DNA of 64,000 nt from a virus. Below are positions 7,565-15,597 of the stretch, in pieces. A model generated the notes under the pieces. That model worked only from the letters and a program-made list of their open reading frames with translations, was not told the origin of the DNA and ran no database searches. The DNA lies in IMG/VR virus record IMGVR_UViG_3300036832_000775, positions 1 to 64,000 of that record; one strand, 5' to 3'. A program made the position numbers and the translations under genes. Numbering within the stretch: position 1 is the first letter of the stretch; every line of letters begins with the position of its first letter.

Positions 7565-7978
7565 ATGCGATATCGAGTTCAAGTTACGGTCGGAGCCGGC
7601 CATTTAACTGCCGTCATCGAGGCCTCCTGCAAAGACAATCCGGAGCCGGATCTTCGAGTCGAGCCTATCAATCAGCCAGCCCTGCCAGCCCCGCCGCGCC
7701 GGACGGCGGCGCTTATGCGTCCAGGCGCGGAGCCGAAGCCCAAGGCGCAAAGGCGATCTCCCTCCAGCTCTGGCGAGCGCCGGGAGGTCATCGAGAAGTC
7801 TCTGAGAACTGGACCGAAGCGCTGGAAGGAATTGAAGACCGCCCTCGAGGCCGCCAGCCTTTCACCGTGGACGCTCAACTCGCTGATCTCGACATGGCAG
7901 AAAGAGGGCAAGATTCGGCGCGGCCCCGAGGGGCTCTGGAGCCTGGTGGCGAAACATGACGAATCGGCGATTACCTGA
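7565..7978 (+). CDS. Winged-helix-like early protein
   Basis: A 137-aa protein starting at ATG 7565 (GGGAG upstream). The N-terminus is a short beta-rich segment (RYRVQVTVGAGHLTAVIEA) and the middle is Pro/Arg-rich and disordered. The C-terminal 55 residues (VIEKSLRTGPKRWKELKTAL...WTLNSLISTWQKEGKIRRGPEGLW) read as a winged-helix DNA-binding domain. It is the first gene of the rightward early operon, downstream of operator copy 3, so it may be a regulator of that operon. This last point is inference. Confidence 0.65.
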   Translation: MRYRVQVTVGAGHLTAVIEASCKDNPEPDLRVEPINQPALPAPPRRTAALMRPGAEPKPKAQRRSPSSSGERREVIEKSLRTGPKRWKELKTALEAASLSPWTLNSLISTWQKEGKIRRGPEGLWSLVAKHDESAIT

Positions 7979-8390
7979 ACGCTTCCTGACTGACTTCCCC
8001 GATCTTCCATGGCTCGGTCAGTACATTCTTGGCGGCGAGGAGGGGCACACGCCCATCCCCTGCTATTCGCTAACCGAATGGGGCCAGTTCATGGAAGGCG
8101 ACAAGCGGCTCGTCGCCCGCACCGGGAACGACACGAAGTGGGTTTCGACGGTGTTCTTGGGCCTCGATCATCACTTCTTGTGGGGCGGTCCGCCGCTCGT
8201 CTTCGAGACCATGGCGTTCATTAACGAAGGCCGGACCATCAAGCTGGGCGACAGCGAGATGCCCGTCGCCGAGCCTCTCGATCAGGCCCGCTATTCGTCA
8301 TGGGACGACGCCGAGATCGGCCACCAGGCGCTCGTGCGCAAATGGCTGATCAACGCCAAGACCCGTGTCGTGAGGGTCGATTCCGAATGA
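7956..8390 (+). CDS. Conserved phage hypothetical protein
   Basis: A 144-aa protein with the signature WVSTVFLGLDHHFLWGGPPLVFETMAF near the middle, which I recognise from many phage genomes as a conserved protein of unknown function. It overlaps the previous gene by 23 bp and the exonuclease by 4 bp. Confidence 0.75.
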   Translation: MTNRRLPERFLTDFPDLPWLGQYILGGEEGHTPIPCYSLTEWGQFMEGDKRLVARTGNDTKWVSTVFLGLDHHFLWGGPPLVFETMAFINEGRTIKLGDSEMPVAEPLDQARYSSWDDAEIGHQALVRKWLINAKTRVVRVDSE

Positions 8391-9328
8391 TCCATTCTTG
8401 GCCCATCACGAGCCGAGAGGAGTGGCTCGCGCGCCGACGTCGCAACGTCAACGCGAGCGAGGCCGCGGCGCTGTTCGGGCCGGAGATCCACCCGAGCCTC
8501 ACGCCCTACAAGCTCTGGGCGCTCAAGTGCGAGAAGATCGACGATCCGGAAGACAACCCGACGATGCGGCGCGGGCGCAAGTTTGAGCCGGTCGTCGTCG
8601 ACATCCTCCGCGAAGAGAACCCGACGTGGAAGATCGCAAGGTCTGGGGTTTATCTCTGGGATGACCAGACCCGCATCGGCTGCACCCCTGATGTAGATGG
8701 GACCCGGCCCGACGTTTATGGGGACGGCATCGTCCAAATAAAAACTGTCGGGCAGTTTGCTTTCCGGAAACGCTGGCATGACGAGGAGGGCAACATCGCG
8801 ATCCCAACCTGGGTCGCGGTGCAGGCCTCGATCGAAGCCTATCTGACCGGCTCGACCTGGGCCGGCGTCGCGGCGTTGAGACTCGGCGACGGGGGCATCG
8901 AGGTCCTCTACGTCGATATCCCCTTAAAACCGCATCTCATCCACGCGATCGAGGACCTGACCGCTGAGTTCTGGCGTAGGGTCGCCGACAACGACCCTTA
9001 CGACCCCGATTTCGGGCACGATCGAAAGCTCATCTTCGACCTCTTCGTCGAGGGCAAAGGGCCGATCGTCGACCTTAGCGACGACGTCGAGTTCGGGGAA
9101 ATTCTGCAGGAGCGGGCGCAGCTCAAGCAGGTCGAAAAGGCGGGGGAGTCCGCGACCACTCAGCGAAAGGTCCTTGACGCACGGATCATCAATAAGCTCG
9201 GCAACTCCCCCGCCGCCCGCAGCGGCGGCCGCCTGGTGACGATCAAAGTCGTCCGCAAAAAATCCTACCAGGTCAAGGCCACGCAATACCCGCTGGTCAC
9301 TGTCAAAGGAGTTGAAGATGCCGACTAA
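8387..9328 (+). CDS. YqaJ-type viral recombinase exonuclease
   Basis: A 313-aa PD-(D/E)xK exonuclease of the YqaJ/lambda-Exo family. N-terminal ITSREEWLARRRRNVNASEAAALFG is the typical entry motif of this family. RRGRKFEPVVVDILREE, then IGCTPDVDG and VQIKTV, supply the E, D and E-x-K-like catalytic elements at about residues 65-125, followed by the VAVQASIEAYLTG helix. The start ATG 8387 overlaps the upstream stop (ATGA). It degrades one DNA strand to load the annealase encoded next to it. Confidence 0.88.
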   Translation: MIHSWPITSREEWLARRRRNVNASEAAALFGPEIHPSLTPYKLWALKCEKIDDPEDNPTMRRGRKFEPVVVDILREENPTWKIARSGVYLWDDQTRIGCTPDVDGTRPDVYGDGIVQIKTVGQFAFRKRWHDEEGNIAIPTWVAVQASIEAYLTGSTWAGVAALRLGDGGIEVLYVDIPLKPHLIHAIEDLTAEFWRRVADNDPYDPDFGHDRKLIFDLFVEGKGPIVDLSDDVEFGEILQERAQLKQVEKAGESATTQRKVLDARIINKLGNSPAARSGGRLVTIKVVRKKSYQVKATQYPLVTVKGVEDAD

Positions 9329-10613
9329 CGGAGCCGGAGGTGCAGCTGGTTCATCGCTGACGATCGCGCAAGAGCTGGGGCAGCGGATGACCCAGTTCGA
9401 GGCCGCTTTGGCCGGGAGCGGAGTCTCGCCCAAGAAATTCGCGCGCGTCATCCTGACCGCAATCAACCTCAACCCCGATTTGCTCAACTGCGATCGACGC
9501 TCGCTCATGAACGCCGCCCTGAAGGCGGCCGCCGACGGGCTCGCGCCTGATGGGCATGACGGCGCGCTCGTGCCCTTCGAGGGCAAGGTGACCTGGATGC
9601 CGATGATCGCCGGGGTCCGAAAGAAGGTCCGGCGTAGCGGCGACGTCACCGCCTGGGACGTGACTGCCGTTTTCGCGAAGGACCATTTCGACTTTGAGCT
9701 CGGCGACAATCCCTGGATCAAGCACAAGCCCTGGATGCCTGGGCAGCTCGATCGCGGCGAGGAAGAGAGCGAGCCAGAATACCTCGCTCGCCTGCGTCGG
9801 CATGTCGACCATGGGCCGCTAACTCACGTTTATTCTGTCGCGATGATTAAGGGCGGCGACAAGTCCAGGGACGTCATGTCACGCGCCGAGGTCGAGCTGG
9901 TGCGCGACACGTATGCGCGGAAGAACCGCAAGGGCGAGTTCTCGCCGGCCTGGCGCAAGTCTTTCGCCGAGATGGCCAAAAAGACGGTCGCGCGCCGGCA
10001 CGCCAAGCAGCTCCCCATGTCTAGCGATATCCTCGGGTTGCTGACGCGCGACGATGAGCTATATGATTTGGAACGAGAGCGCGGCGAGCGCGTGCAAGCT
10101 CCCCGCGAGCTGAGTGCCCGACTAGACTTTCTCGCAGGAGTCGATCCTGAAACCGGCGAAATAGCGACTTCCGACGACGAGGTGATCGACTCCCTCGTCA
10201 AGGAACGCGCGGTCTCCGATGACGCCACTGGGGGTAGGATCCCAGCGGCCGAGGAGGCCGCGCAGCAATCTGGAGCCCCTCTCCCCGGGGGTTCCAGTGA
10301 GCGTGATGGGCCACTAGCAACGAACCCCGTCACGTCGGCACCCGAGCCGGATGATGTCTCGTCCGACTCGTCCGCGCCACCGGGAGCGGCGGATACCCCC
10401 TCGCAAGCTCCCGGTGGGTCGCCTCGGAAGGCCAAGGCGGCGACCCCCGACCTCCTGAGTCAGAATATCGCGCTGCGCGGCGACGAGATCGCTACGCAAG
10501 GCCGCCAGCAGCTAGAACGCTGGGTTAATGAATTGCCCCCGGACGAGATGGCGAAAATCTCGTTGGCGCAACTGAAAGCATGGCGCGGCGTCGCTGACAA
10601 GGTGGGCGTGTGA
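9318..10613 (+). CDS. recT: RecT-family single-strand annealing protein
   Basis: A 431-aa protein. Residues 15-240 match RecT: FARVILTAINLNPDLLNCDRRSLMNAALKAAADGLAPDGHDGALVPF, then VTWMPMIAGVRKKVRRSGDV and the PAWRKSFAEMAKKTVARRHAKQLP segment. The long C-terminal extension (about 270-390) is acidic, Ser/Pro-rich and probably disordered. ATG 9318 has AAGGAG six bases upstream and overlaps the exonuclease gene by 11 bp. The pair forms a Red-like recombination system. Confidence 0.9.
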   Translation: MPTNGAGGAAGSSLTIAQELGQRMTQFEAALAGSGVSPKKFARVILTAINLNPDLLNCDRRSLMNAALKAAADGLAPDGHDGALVPFEGKVTWMPMIAGVRKKVRRSGDVTAWDVTAVFAKDHFDFELGDNPWIKHKPWMPGQLDRGEEESEPEYLARLRRHVDHGPLTHVYSVAMIKGGDKSRDVMSRAEVELVRDTYARKNRKGEFSPAWRKSFAEMAKKTVARRHAKQLPMSSDILGLLTRDDELYDLERERGERVQAPRELSARLDFLAGVDPETGEIATSDDEVIDSLVKERAVSDDATGGRIPAAEEAAQQSGAPLPGGSSERDGPLATNPVTSAPEPDDVSSDSSAPPGAADTPSQAPGGSPRKAKAATPDLLSQNIALRGDEIATQGRQQLERWVNELPPDEMAKISLAQLKAWRGVADKVGV

Positions 10614-11021
10614 ATGGCCCAATTCGCCGCCCGCACAAGAGTTCCAATCGACAAGACCAAGGCCGATATCGAGCGCCTGGTGAAGCGTTACGGGGCCAAG
10701 GGCTTCGCCTCCGGCTGGCACAACGACGCCGCCCGAATCGAGTTCGTTTGCCACAACCGGCATATCCGCTTCACCGTCGTCGTCCCGCAAGGCGAACAGG
10801 CAGCGCGCCAAAAGTGGAGAGCCCTGCTTCTTTTGGTCAAGGCTAAGCTGGAAGCGGTCGACGCCAAGATCGCGAGCTTCGAGGAGGTCTTCGTCGGAGA
10901 GATCGTTATGCCGGGGACAGGCAAGACGATCTGGGAGACCGTGCGCGAGCCGATTCGCCTCAATTACGAGGGAAAGAAACCGACGCCGCTACTAGGATTC
11001 GAGCATGACCGGACCTCTTAA
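10614..11021 (+). CDS. Conserved phage protein of recombination operon
   Basis: A 135-aa protein of a family I recognise from many proteobacterial phages and prophages (MAQFAARTRVPIDKTKADIERLVKRYGAKGFASGW...WRALLLLVKAKLEAVDAKIASFEEVFVGEIVMPGTG). It usually sits near recombination or replication genes. No enzymatic motif is known to me. Confidence 0.75.
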   Translation: MAQFAARTRVPIDKTKADIERLVKRYGAKGFASGWHNDAARIEFVCHNRHIRFTVVVPQGEQAARQKWRALLLLVKAKLEAVDAKIASFEEVFVGEIVMPGTGKTIWETVREPIRLNYEGKKPTPLLGFEHDRTS

Positions 11022-11331
11022 ACTGCACCGCAGCTACAACTTCGTCGACAAGCATACCATCGTCGATGAGATCCGCACCGCCATTCAGGACAGTGGCGAG
11101 CCCGTCGAGTACATCGCCCACGCCGCTGGCGTCTCTCGGGCGACGATCGATTCCTGGCTCCACGGCAGGACCAAGAAGCCCTACTCGACCAGTCTCGAAG
11201 CGGTAGCGCGCGCTCTCGGGAAGCGCCTCACGCTGAGCGACAACGGCGATATGCAGCTCGTCGATGTCCCCCCTCCGCCGCCGGCCATTAAGAGCCGGCG
11301 ATTGTCCCTGGGCTGGAGACGCTACCAATGA
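11005..11331 (+). CDS. XRE-type helix-turn-helix protein
   Basis: A 108-aa protein. Residues 19-75 form an HTH domain (VEYIAHAAGVSRATIDSWLHGRTKKPYSTSLEAVARALGKRL), followed by a proline run and a basic tail. It is a second candidate regulator in the window, within the rightward early operon. It overlaps its neighbours by 17 and 4 bp. Confidence 0.72.
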   Translation: MTGPLKLHRSYNFVDKHTIVDEIRTAIQDSGEPVEYIAHAAGVSRATIDSWLHGRTKKPYSTSLEAVARALGKRLTLSDNGDMQLVDVPPPPPAIKSRRLSLGWRRYQ

Positions 11332-11543
11332 TGACGCGCGAAGAATTTCTCACGGACCTAAAGCAGCGCGCGCTCGAGATCGCGCGCGCCGGAGATCTGC
11401 AGCATGCGGTGAGCATGATGACGGTGGAGATCAACCGCCGCCATGACATGAAAGTCCATCACGCCTTTACGTTAGCCGGCACGATGCACGCAATGAACGA
11501 CGACCGGCCAAAGGTCATCGACTGGATCGAGTCGATGTCATGA
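11328..11543 (+). CDS. Small hypothetical protein
   Basis: A 71-aa helical protein (MMTREEFLTDLKQRALEIARAG...). It is coupled by ATGA overlaps to the HTH gene before it and the membrane protein gene after it. No known motif. Confidence 0.6.
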   Translation: MMTREEFLTDLKQRALEIARAGDLQHAVSMMTVEINRRHDMKVHHAFTLAGTMHAMNDDRPKVIDWIESMS

Positions 11544-11746
11544 TCGAGGACATCACACTCGCCTGCCAGCTTATCGTCCTGGCCATGCTCATCGGCATCA
11601 CCTGGTTCGGTTGGCAGACGCGCAAAAACGTTCAGAAAACGGCTGATCTGATCACGCAATACAGGAGGGAAGTCGAATGGCTGGGAGCAAGAATCGACAT
11701 GCTGGAGCGATCAAGGCAATCGCAGAAAATGACCTCATCCAAGTGA
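11540..11746 (+). CDS. Small single-pass membrane protein
   Basis: A 68-aa protein with one transmembrane helix at about residues 6-25 (LACQLIVLAMLIGITWFGW), followed by a cytoplasmic-looking amphipathic coiled-coil tail (QKTADLITQYRREVEWLGARIDMLERS). It overlaps the next gene by 70 bp. Function unknown. The layout of one N-terminal helix plus coiled coil resembles small phage inner-membrane accessory proteins, but no specific assignment is justified. Confidence 0.6.
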   Translation: MIEDITLACQLIVLAMLIGITWFGWQTRKNVQKTADLITQYRREVEWLGARIDMLERSRQSQKMTSSK

Positions 11747-11955
11747 ACGAAGACGGGCCGCCGAACTGGTTCCGCTGTGTGCTTGCGGTCGATGAGGTGA
11801 AGAGCTGGGGCGTCCAGGCCTATTGCACGATTCCGCGAGCGCAAGGCGAGGCGTCAGGTGACGCCTACATGCGGCTCAGTTGGGGTGAGTTCGACGAGCT
11901 CGGCGTCAAGTCGAAGTTCGTCGCGGTCGAGGACTTCCGGGTGAACCCGGATTAA
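11677..11955 (+). CDS. Hypothetical protein
   Basis: A 92-aa basic-then-acidic protein (MAGSKNRHAGAIKAIAENDLIQVNEDGPPNWFRCVLAVDEVKSWGVQAYC...) that looks like a small beta-rich fold. The start sits 70 bp inside the previous gene but has AGGAGGGAAG-like sequence upstream. Function unknown. Confidence 0.6.
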   Translation: MAGSKNRHAGAIKAIAENDLIQVNEDGPPNWFRCVLAVDEVKSWGVQAYCTIPRAQGEASGDAYMRLSWGEFDELGVKSKFVAVEDFRVNPD

Positions 11956-11968
11956 GGAGGAGGAAAGC

Positions 11969-12424
11969 ATGGCGCTAACACCAGCTGCATTACTTGCGTT
12001 CGTTTCGACTGTGTTCATGGCTCGATCCCTGGGCGGGGACCCGCCGATCGAGCTGCCGCCGGAGCCCAAGCCGGAGCCGCTGCCGGAGCCCAAGCCCCAG
12101 GAGGTGAAGGAACCGGAGCCCGAGGAGGACCCCGCTGCGCGCCACCAGCGCATCAGCAGGGAGATCGCCTTGCGCCTCGTGAGGGAGAATGTCGATTTGC
12201 GCGAACAGCTGATCTGGGAGCGGCACATGCGCGCCCAGCTCGAAGTGGAGCTCGCGCGGCGCAGCCAGCAGCTCGCCGCCCAGCAAGCGCCCATCCCCCT
12301 CGTGATGCCATCCGACGCCCAGCGCCAGCTGCTGGGAGCGCAAGTGCAATTTGGTTTCTGCACGTGCGTTCCCGGCCGCGCCGACGCGCTGCGTGGCCCG
12401 CAGCCTCATCGGATCGTTGGATGA
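11969..12424 (+). CDS. Membrane-anchored proline-rich coiled-coil protein
   Basis: A 151-aa protein preceded by a strong AAGGAGGAGG. It has an N-terminal hydrophobic anchor (TPAALLAFVSTVFMA), a PEPKPEPLPEPKP-type repeat at about residues 28-48, and then an acidic/basic coiled coil (RISREIALRLVRENVDLREQLIWERHMRAQLEVELARRSQQL). The layout is TonB-like or spanin-like: an inner-membrane anchor plus an extended periplasmic arm. Neither identity can be proved from the sequence. Confidence 0.6.
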   Translation: MALTPAALLAFVSTVFMARSLGGDPPIELPPEPKPEPLPEPKPQEVKEPEPEEDPAARHQRISREIALRLVRENVDLREQLIWERHMRAQLEVELARRSQQLAAQQAPIPLVMPSDAQRQLLGAQVQFGFCTCVPGRADALRGPQPHRIVG

Positions 12425-12624
12425 CCAAGTGCATCTGCGGCGAGGAGCACGAGCGTCACCCCGTCCCTCTGCTGAGCATGGGGCTCTCGACGACCGACGA
12501 AGTGGTCAGCGTCGAGCCCTTCACGGCCGAGGACGGGCGCCGCGCTTGGCGCTGCGTCATGGCTGACGGCGTCAGGGAGATCGTTGTCGAGCTCCGCGAG
12601 GCTCCGGCTAAGGGGGACGCTTAA
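12421..12624 (+). CDS. Small hypothetical protein
   Basis: A 67-aa protein beginning MTKCICGEEHERHPVPLL. Its ATG overlaps the previous stop (ATGA). A Cys/His cluster (C4, C6, H10, H12) could bind metal, and the remainder is a beta-rich segment (RRAWRCVMADGVREIVVEL). Function unknown. Confidence 0.6.
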   Translation: MTKCICGEEHERHPVPLLSMGLSTTDEVVSVEPFTAEDGRRAWRCVMADGVREIVVELREAPAKGDA

Positions 12625-12625
12625 A

Positions 12626-12898
12626 GTGCCGAAGCTTTGTCCCAGTTGCGGGCTCACGAAGCCTCTAACCGAGTTCAATATCCGCATACGTGATTTTGAG
12701 TTGATCCCGAGATGTCGAGCGTGCTGCGCCTCAGTTCATGCAGAGTGGCGTGCCGACAATCGTGAAGGCCTGCTTGAATACAACCGCGCCTACAATAAGA
12801 CGCGCCCGAAGCGATCTATCCCAAGAGAAAAGGCGACTGCAGCTCAACGAAGATGGCGAGCAAAGCGGCGGGCTCTCCTGCTGGGAACTCCGCTATGA
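12626..12898 (+). CDS. Zinc-finger protein, endonuclease VII-like N-terminal module
   Basis: A 90-aa protein starting at GTG 12626, with AGGGGG upstream. CPSCGLTKPLTEFN and CRACCASVHAEWRADNREGLLEYNRAYNKTRPKR match the treble-clef module that often precedes the nuclease domain in phage endonuclease VII-like proteins. The nuclease part is absent here, so it is either a stand-alone DNA-binding zinc protein or a remnant. Confidence 0.6.
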   Translation: MPKLCPSCGLTKPLTEFNIRIRDFELIPRCRACCASVHAEWRADNREGLLEYNRAYNKTRPKRSIPREKATAAQRRWRAKRRALLLGTPL

Positions 12899-13428
12899 AG
12901 CGCGAATGTGGAGACTGCCAGCTCTGCTGCAAATTGCTCCCCGTAAAAGGGATCAACAAGCCGGCGCTCACCCGCTGCCCGCATCAGCGCCACCACAAGG
13001 GGTGCGCCGTCTACCATAAGCCCGAGAAAGGCTTTCCATGGGAGTGCGGCCTATGGAATTGCGCCTGGCTGCAGAACATTGACGCGGCGGAGCTGCGCCG
13101 CCCGGATCGATCCAACTACGTGATCGATGTCATGCCCGATTACCTCACGGCAGAGGGCGCCGATGGACAGAACATCGTGCTCCCCGCCGTCCAGATCTGG
13201 GCCGATCCAAAATACCCTGACTGTCACCGGGACCCCGAGCTGCGGGCATGGCTCGTGCGCCGCCGGGGCTTTGTGGGGCTCGTCCGCTACGGGGCCTACG
13301 ACGCCATCACGCTTATCCCGCCGTACATGATGGAGAACGGCGAGTGGCTTGAGAAGCGCAACGGCAATGTGCTTGAGAAGACGCATTCGTTCGGCCAGGT
13401 CCTCGAAGCCTTGAGCACTGTCGGATGA
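12895..13428 (+). CDS. YkgJ-type cysteine-cluster protein
   Basis: A 177-aa protein starting at ATG 12895, which overlaps the previous stop. The N-terminus CGDCQLCCKLLPV...CPHQRHHKGCAVY...WECGLWNCAW has the eight-cysteine pattern of the YkgJ (zinc/iron-chelating) family. The remaining 120 residues are less conserved in look. A metal-binding role is expected, but the biological function in phages is unknown. Confidence 0.7.
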   Translation: MKRECGDCQLCCKLLPVKGINKPALTRCPHQRHHKGCAVYHKPEKGFPWECGLWNCAWLQNIDAAELRRPDRSNYVIDVMPDYLTAEGADGQNIVLPAVQIWADPKYPDCHRDPELRAWLVRRRGFVGLVRYGAYDAITLIPPYMMENGEWLEKRNGNVLEKTHSFGQVLEALSTVG

Positions 13429-13724
13429 AGCGCGCCGCCATCGCTGTGATCGCCATCACATTGGCGCTCGAGCCGGCCGCCGCGGCGAAATGCCATCATT
13501 TCAGCATTTGGAAATATCCCTGGCGGCAGAGCTGCCGGATGACCGCGCTCGCGCCGTCCTCGATACGCTCTCGGGCCAGGATCAACGTCATCCTGCCGGT
13601 GCCACGGCCTATTGAAATCCCCCTCCCCGATCTCACGAACATCGACTGGGGCCAGCTCCCCGACGATGACGCGCGCGGCAGGCTGATGCTGCGCGCAACT
13701 CTCCAAGGAAAGGAAGACAAATGA
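13425..13724 (+). CDS. Small exported protein
   Basis: A 99-aa protein with a clear Sec signal peptide (MKRAAIAVIAITLALEPAAAA, probable cleavage after AAA) followed by a basic, Cys-containing mature part. The mature protein is predicted to be periplasmic. ATGA coupled to the previous gene. Function unknown. Confidence 0.65.
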   Translation: MKRAAIAVIAITLALEPAAAAKCHHFSIWKYPWRQSCRMTALAPSSIRSRARINVILPVPRPIEIPLPDLTNIDWGQLPDDDARGRLMLRATLQGKEDK

Positions 13725-14062
13725 GTGACGAAGCCCACCACACGGAGCCCCTAACCGTCGGTCACGGACGCCACGATTATTCCACCGCAGCGACCTTCAA
13801 CGAGCCAACGCAGCTCCGGCGCATGATCAGCGCGATCCCACCGAAGGTGGAAGAGATCCCTCACGACGCCGACGCCGAGATCGCCGCCGCGGCGACAGCT
13901 GCAGCGAATCACCGCTCCGAGGCCCGCCGTGACGCCGTCCTGGCGGTTGCGCTGGCTATCGCGCGGCGCGGTCAGAGCCCCGTCTCAGACTGGACGACGC
14001 GAGACACGGATACGGCTTACGCGATAGCCGACCAGCTCATCGCCCTGGGGCAAACTACCTAG
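13721..14062 (+). CDS. Hypothetical protein, last gene of rightward operon
   Basis: A 113-aa Ala-rich helical protein (HYDSTA...EIAAAATAAANHRSEARRDAVLAVALAIARRG). No motif recognised. It ends 20 bp before the operator-like box and the hairpin array at 14.1 kb. Confidence 0.6.
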   Translation: MSDEAHHTEPLTVGHGRHDYSTAATFNEPTQLRRMISAIPPKVEEIPHDADAEIAAAATAAANHRSEARRDAVLAVALAIARRGQSPVSDWTTRDTDTAYAIADQLIALGQTT

Positions 14063-14082
14063 CACGCCATGCAAAACAAAAC

Positions 14083-14111
14083 GTGCAAATAGGGCAAAAC
14101 CGTTCTATGAT
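14083..14111 (+). promoter_or_regulatory. Promoter with degraded operator, candidate RNA gene
   Basis: GTGCAAATAGGGCAA (14083-14097) is the reverse complement of TTGCCCTATTTGCAC, a degraded operator with two half-site mismatches but the same centre as copy 9. It overlaps a possible -35 GTGCAA (14083-14088), followed after 17 bp by a good -10 TATGAT (14106-14111). The predicted transcript would start at about 14117. No coding sequence follows, only a hairpin array. Confidence 0.5.
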
Positions 14112-14116
14112 TAACG

Positions 14117-14256
14117 GCGTTCGGCTGAGTAGCGCCGGACGCGACGGCTGGCTCGAGCCCACACTCTAGCCAGCCAGCCCTGCGATGACCGAACGTGGGG
14201 CGAAGGAGAGGGGCCGGCTTCTGAAACGCGCCTCGTTATTGGGGTCGGCCTCTCTC
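14117..14256 (+). ncRNA. Candidate structured RNA, three hairpins
   Basis: Three stem-loops follow each other with short linkers. Stem 1 is 9 bp (14117-14125 with 14134-14142, one G-U). Stem 2 is 8 bp (14146-14153 with 14168-14175). Stem 3 is 13 bp (14206-14218 with 14244-14256, two G-U), with an inner AACG/CGTT pair in its 25-nt loop. The first stem begins at the start predicted from the upstream TATGAT box. The segment lies between convergent operons and has no credible reading frame. The third hairpin could alternatively act only as a bidirectional terminator. I recognise no known RNA family. Confidence 0.45.
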
Positions 14257-14297
14257 TGAATCACCCTACCACAGATCATCGCGTCGCGCCGCAGCGT

Positions 14298-14525
14298 TCA
14301 ATCCGGCGGCGCGCCGATCTTTCGGCGCACGTCATCACAATTATCGACGACGTTGATAATCTTGCCGTCAACGGTCTGAATCACGCACGCGATATCGTTG
14401 GCGAAATGATGTTGATGTTGCTCGCGGACCGCCCGCAGGCTGACAATCTCCGCCGGATTAACCCAGATCACTTGCTTGTCTGGGCCGTCGAGCGCCACCA
14501 AGGCGACGGCAAGCGCAGTGAGCAT
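14298..14525 (-). CDS. Small hypothetical protein with hydrophobic N-terminus
   Basis: A 75-aa protein with a short hydrophobic start (MLTALAVALVALDG), then a compact beta-rich domain (KQVIWVNPAEIVSLR...HHFANDIACVIQTVDGKIINVVDNCDDVRRK). Its pattern suggests a small domain that senses or binds something through the HQHH segment, but nothing firm can be said. It is the last gene of the long leftward block. Confidence 0.6.
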   Translation of the reverse strand: MLTALAVALVALDGPDKQVIWVNPAEIVSLRAVREQHQHHFANDIACVIQTVDGKIINVVDNCDDVRRKIGAPPD

Positions 14526-14608
14526 TCCCCACAGCCAATCTCTCCCACGCCGTACTTATGTCATAGACCCAAGCGCGGGTCTCCTGTTCCCGATTCGTCT
14601 TCGCGTAC

Positions 14609-14758
14609 TCACTGATTGCTGATGCCGAAAACGATGGCGCGCACGAGGTAGACGATCGCGGCGATAAACATCACCCAGGTCAGGATGGGCTGATCGAATC
14701 CGAATTTTGAGAGGAAGGCGAGCGCGAGGCAGAACAGGCTGCGCTCGGTGAGCGCCAG
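14609..14758 (-). CDS. Small membrane protein, start uncertain
   Basis: The frame ends with two probable transmembrane helices (RSLFCLALAFLSKFGF and ILTWVMFIAAIVYLVRAIVFG). No ATG or GTG lies in frame between the end of the PEP-CTERM gene (14791) and the first helix. A CTG at 14758 gives 49 aa; the next ATG upstream (14929) would be deep inside the neighbouring gene. It is real coding sequence by pattern, with an unresolved start. A holin-like role is possible but unproved. Confidence 0.4.
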   Translation of the reverse strand: MALTERSLFCLALAFLSKFGFDQPILTWVMFIAAIVYLVRAIVFGISNQ

Positions 14759-14790
14759 CGACTCATCGTCGCTGGCGAAGAAGACCGGCT

Positions 14791-15588
14791 TTAGTAGAGG
14801 GCGAGGCGCGCGCGAGCGCGTCGGCCAGCGAAGCCAAGGAAGACGAAACCGAGGAGCATCATTGCCCAAGTGCTCGCCTCCGGCACGGGTGGCCCGCTCA
14901 ACTGATTTACGAAGCCCGCGTTCGTCCATGCGGTGTCAAAGGTGGTCACGTCAAGCTTGCCGTTGTTGCCGATTGAAACATCCACAGCTATCGGCGCGAT
15001 GACAGTGCCCAGGCCAAACGAGCCGTTGAGCGTCAGGAAGTCCGCGTCGCTGTTGAAGCCCACCGGGATCACCGCATCCTCGATTTGGAACGTCGTCGGC
15101 GCAGTCAACCCTGCAGCCGCGTAGGCGAGGAGGATGTTGGAGAAGCTCACCGATGCATCGGCTCCCGGCAAGTTGAACGCCTTGCCGACATCCTGCCCCG
15201 CCGAGAGCGTGACCACTGGACCGTCAAACAGACCGTTCGTCTGGTCGAAGGCCGTCGCCGCCACCGTCGTCTGCGGGCCGAGCGAGAATGCGCCTGCAGA
15301 GCCGACGCCGGTCGCGCTCGTGATGGTCGGCAAGGGCGACCCGAGCGGCTCAAGGAGGAGCACGCGGATCGGCTGGTTGATGGTGTGATTGCCGACCTCG
15401 GTGATCGTCAGCGTATTGCTGTCGTTCAGGAGCACCGGATCGGAGCCGGTCGCGGTGGGCGAGCTGACATGGAACGACGCCGGGTCGCAGAACGTATTGC
15501 CCGCGGCGTCGGTAGTGCAAGCGGTCTGCGCGTGAGCCGCGCCAGCCGCCACGAGGATCGTGGCGGCGAGAAGTGTCTGTCTGAGCAC
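14791..15588 (-). CDS. PEP-CTERM exported protein 1
   Basis: A 265-aa protein. The Sec signal peptide is MLRQTLLAATILVAAGAAHA. The mature part is Thr/Ser/Asn-rich and beta-like with one early Cys pair. The C-terminal 30 residues form a PEP-CTERM sorting signal: VPEASTWAMMLLGF, a hydrophobic helix, then GRRARAR. In PEP-CTERM bacteria such proteins are exported and processed by exosortase with exopolysaccharide production. Finding one in a phage late block is unusual and points to host-derived cargo. A second such gene lies 9 bp upstream. Confidence 0.82.
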   Translation of the reverse strand: MLRQTLLAATILVAAGAAHAQTACTTDAAGNTFCDPASFHVSSPTATGSDPVLLNDSNTLTITEVGNHTINQPIRVLLLEPLGSPLPTITSATGVGSAGAFSLGPQTTVAATAFDQTNGLFDGPVVTLSAGQDVGKAFNLPGADASVSFSNILLAYAAAGLTAPTTFQIEDAVIPVGFNSDADFLTLNGSFGLGTVIAPIAVDVSIGNNGKLDVTTFDTAWTNAGFVNQLSGPPVPEASTWAMMLLGFVFLGFAGRRARARLALY

Positions 15589-15597
15589 TGGAGCCTC

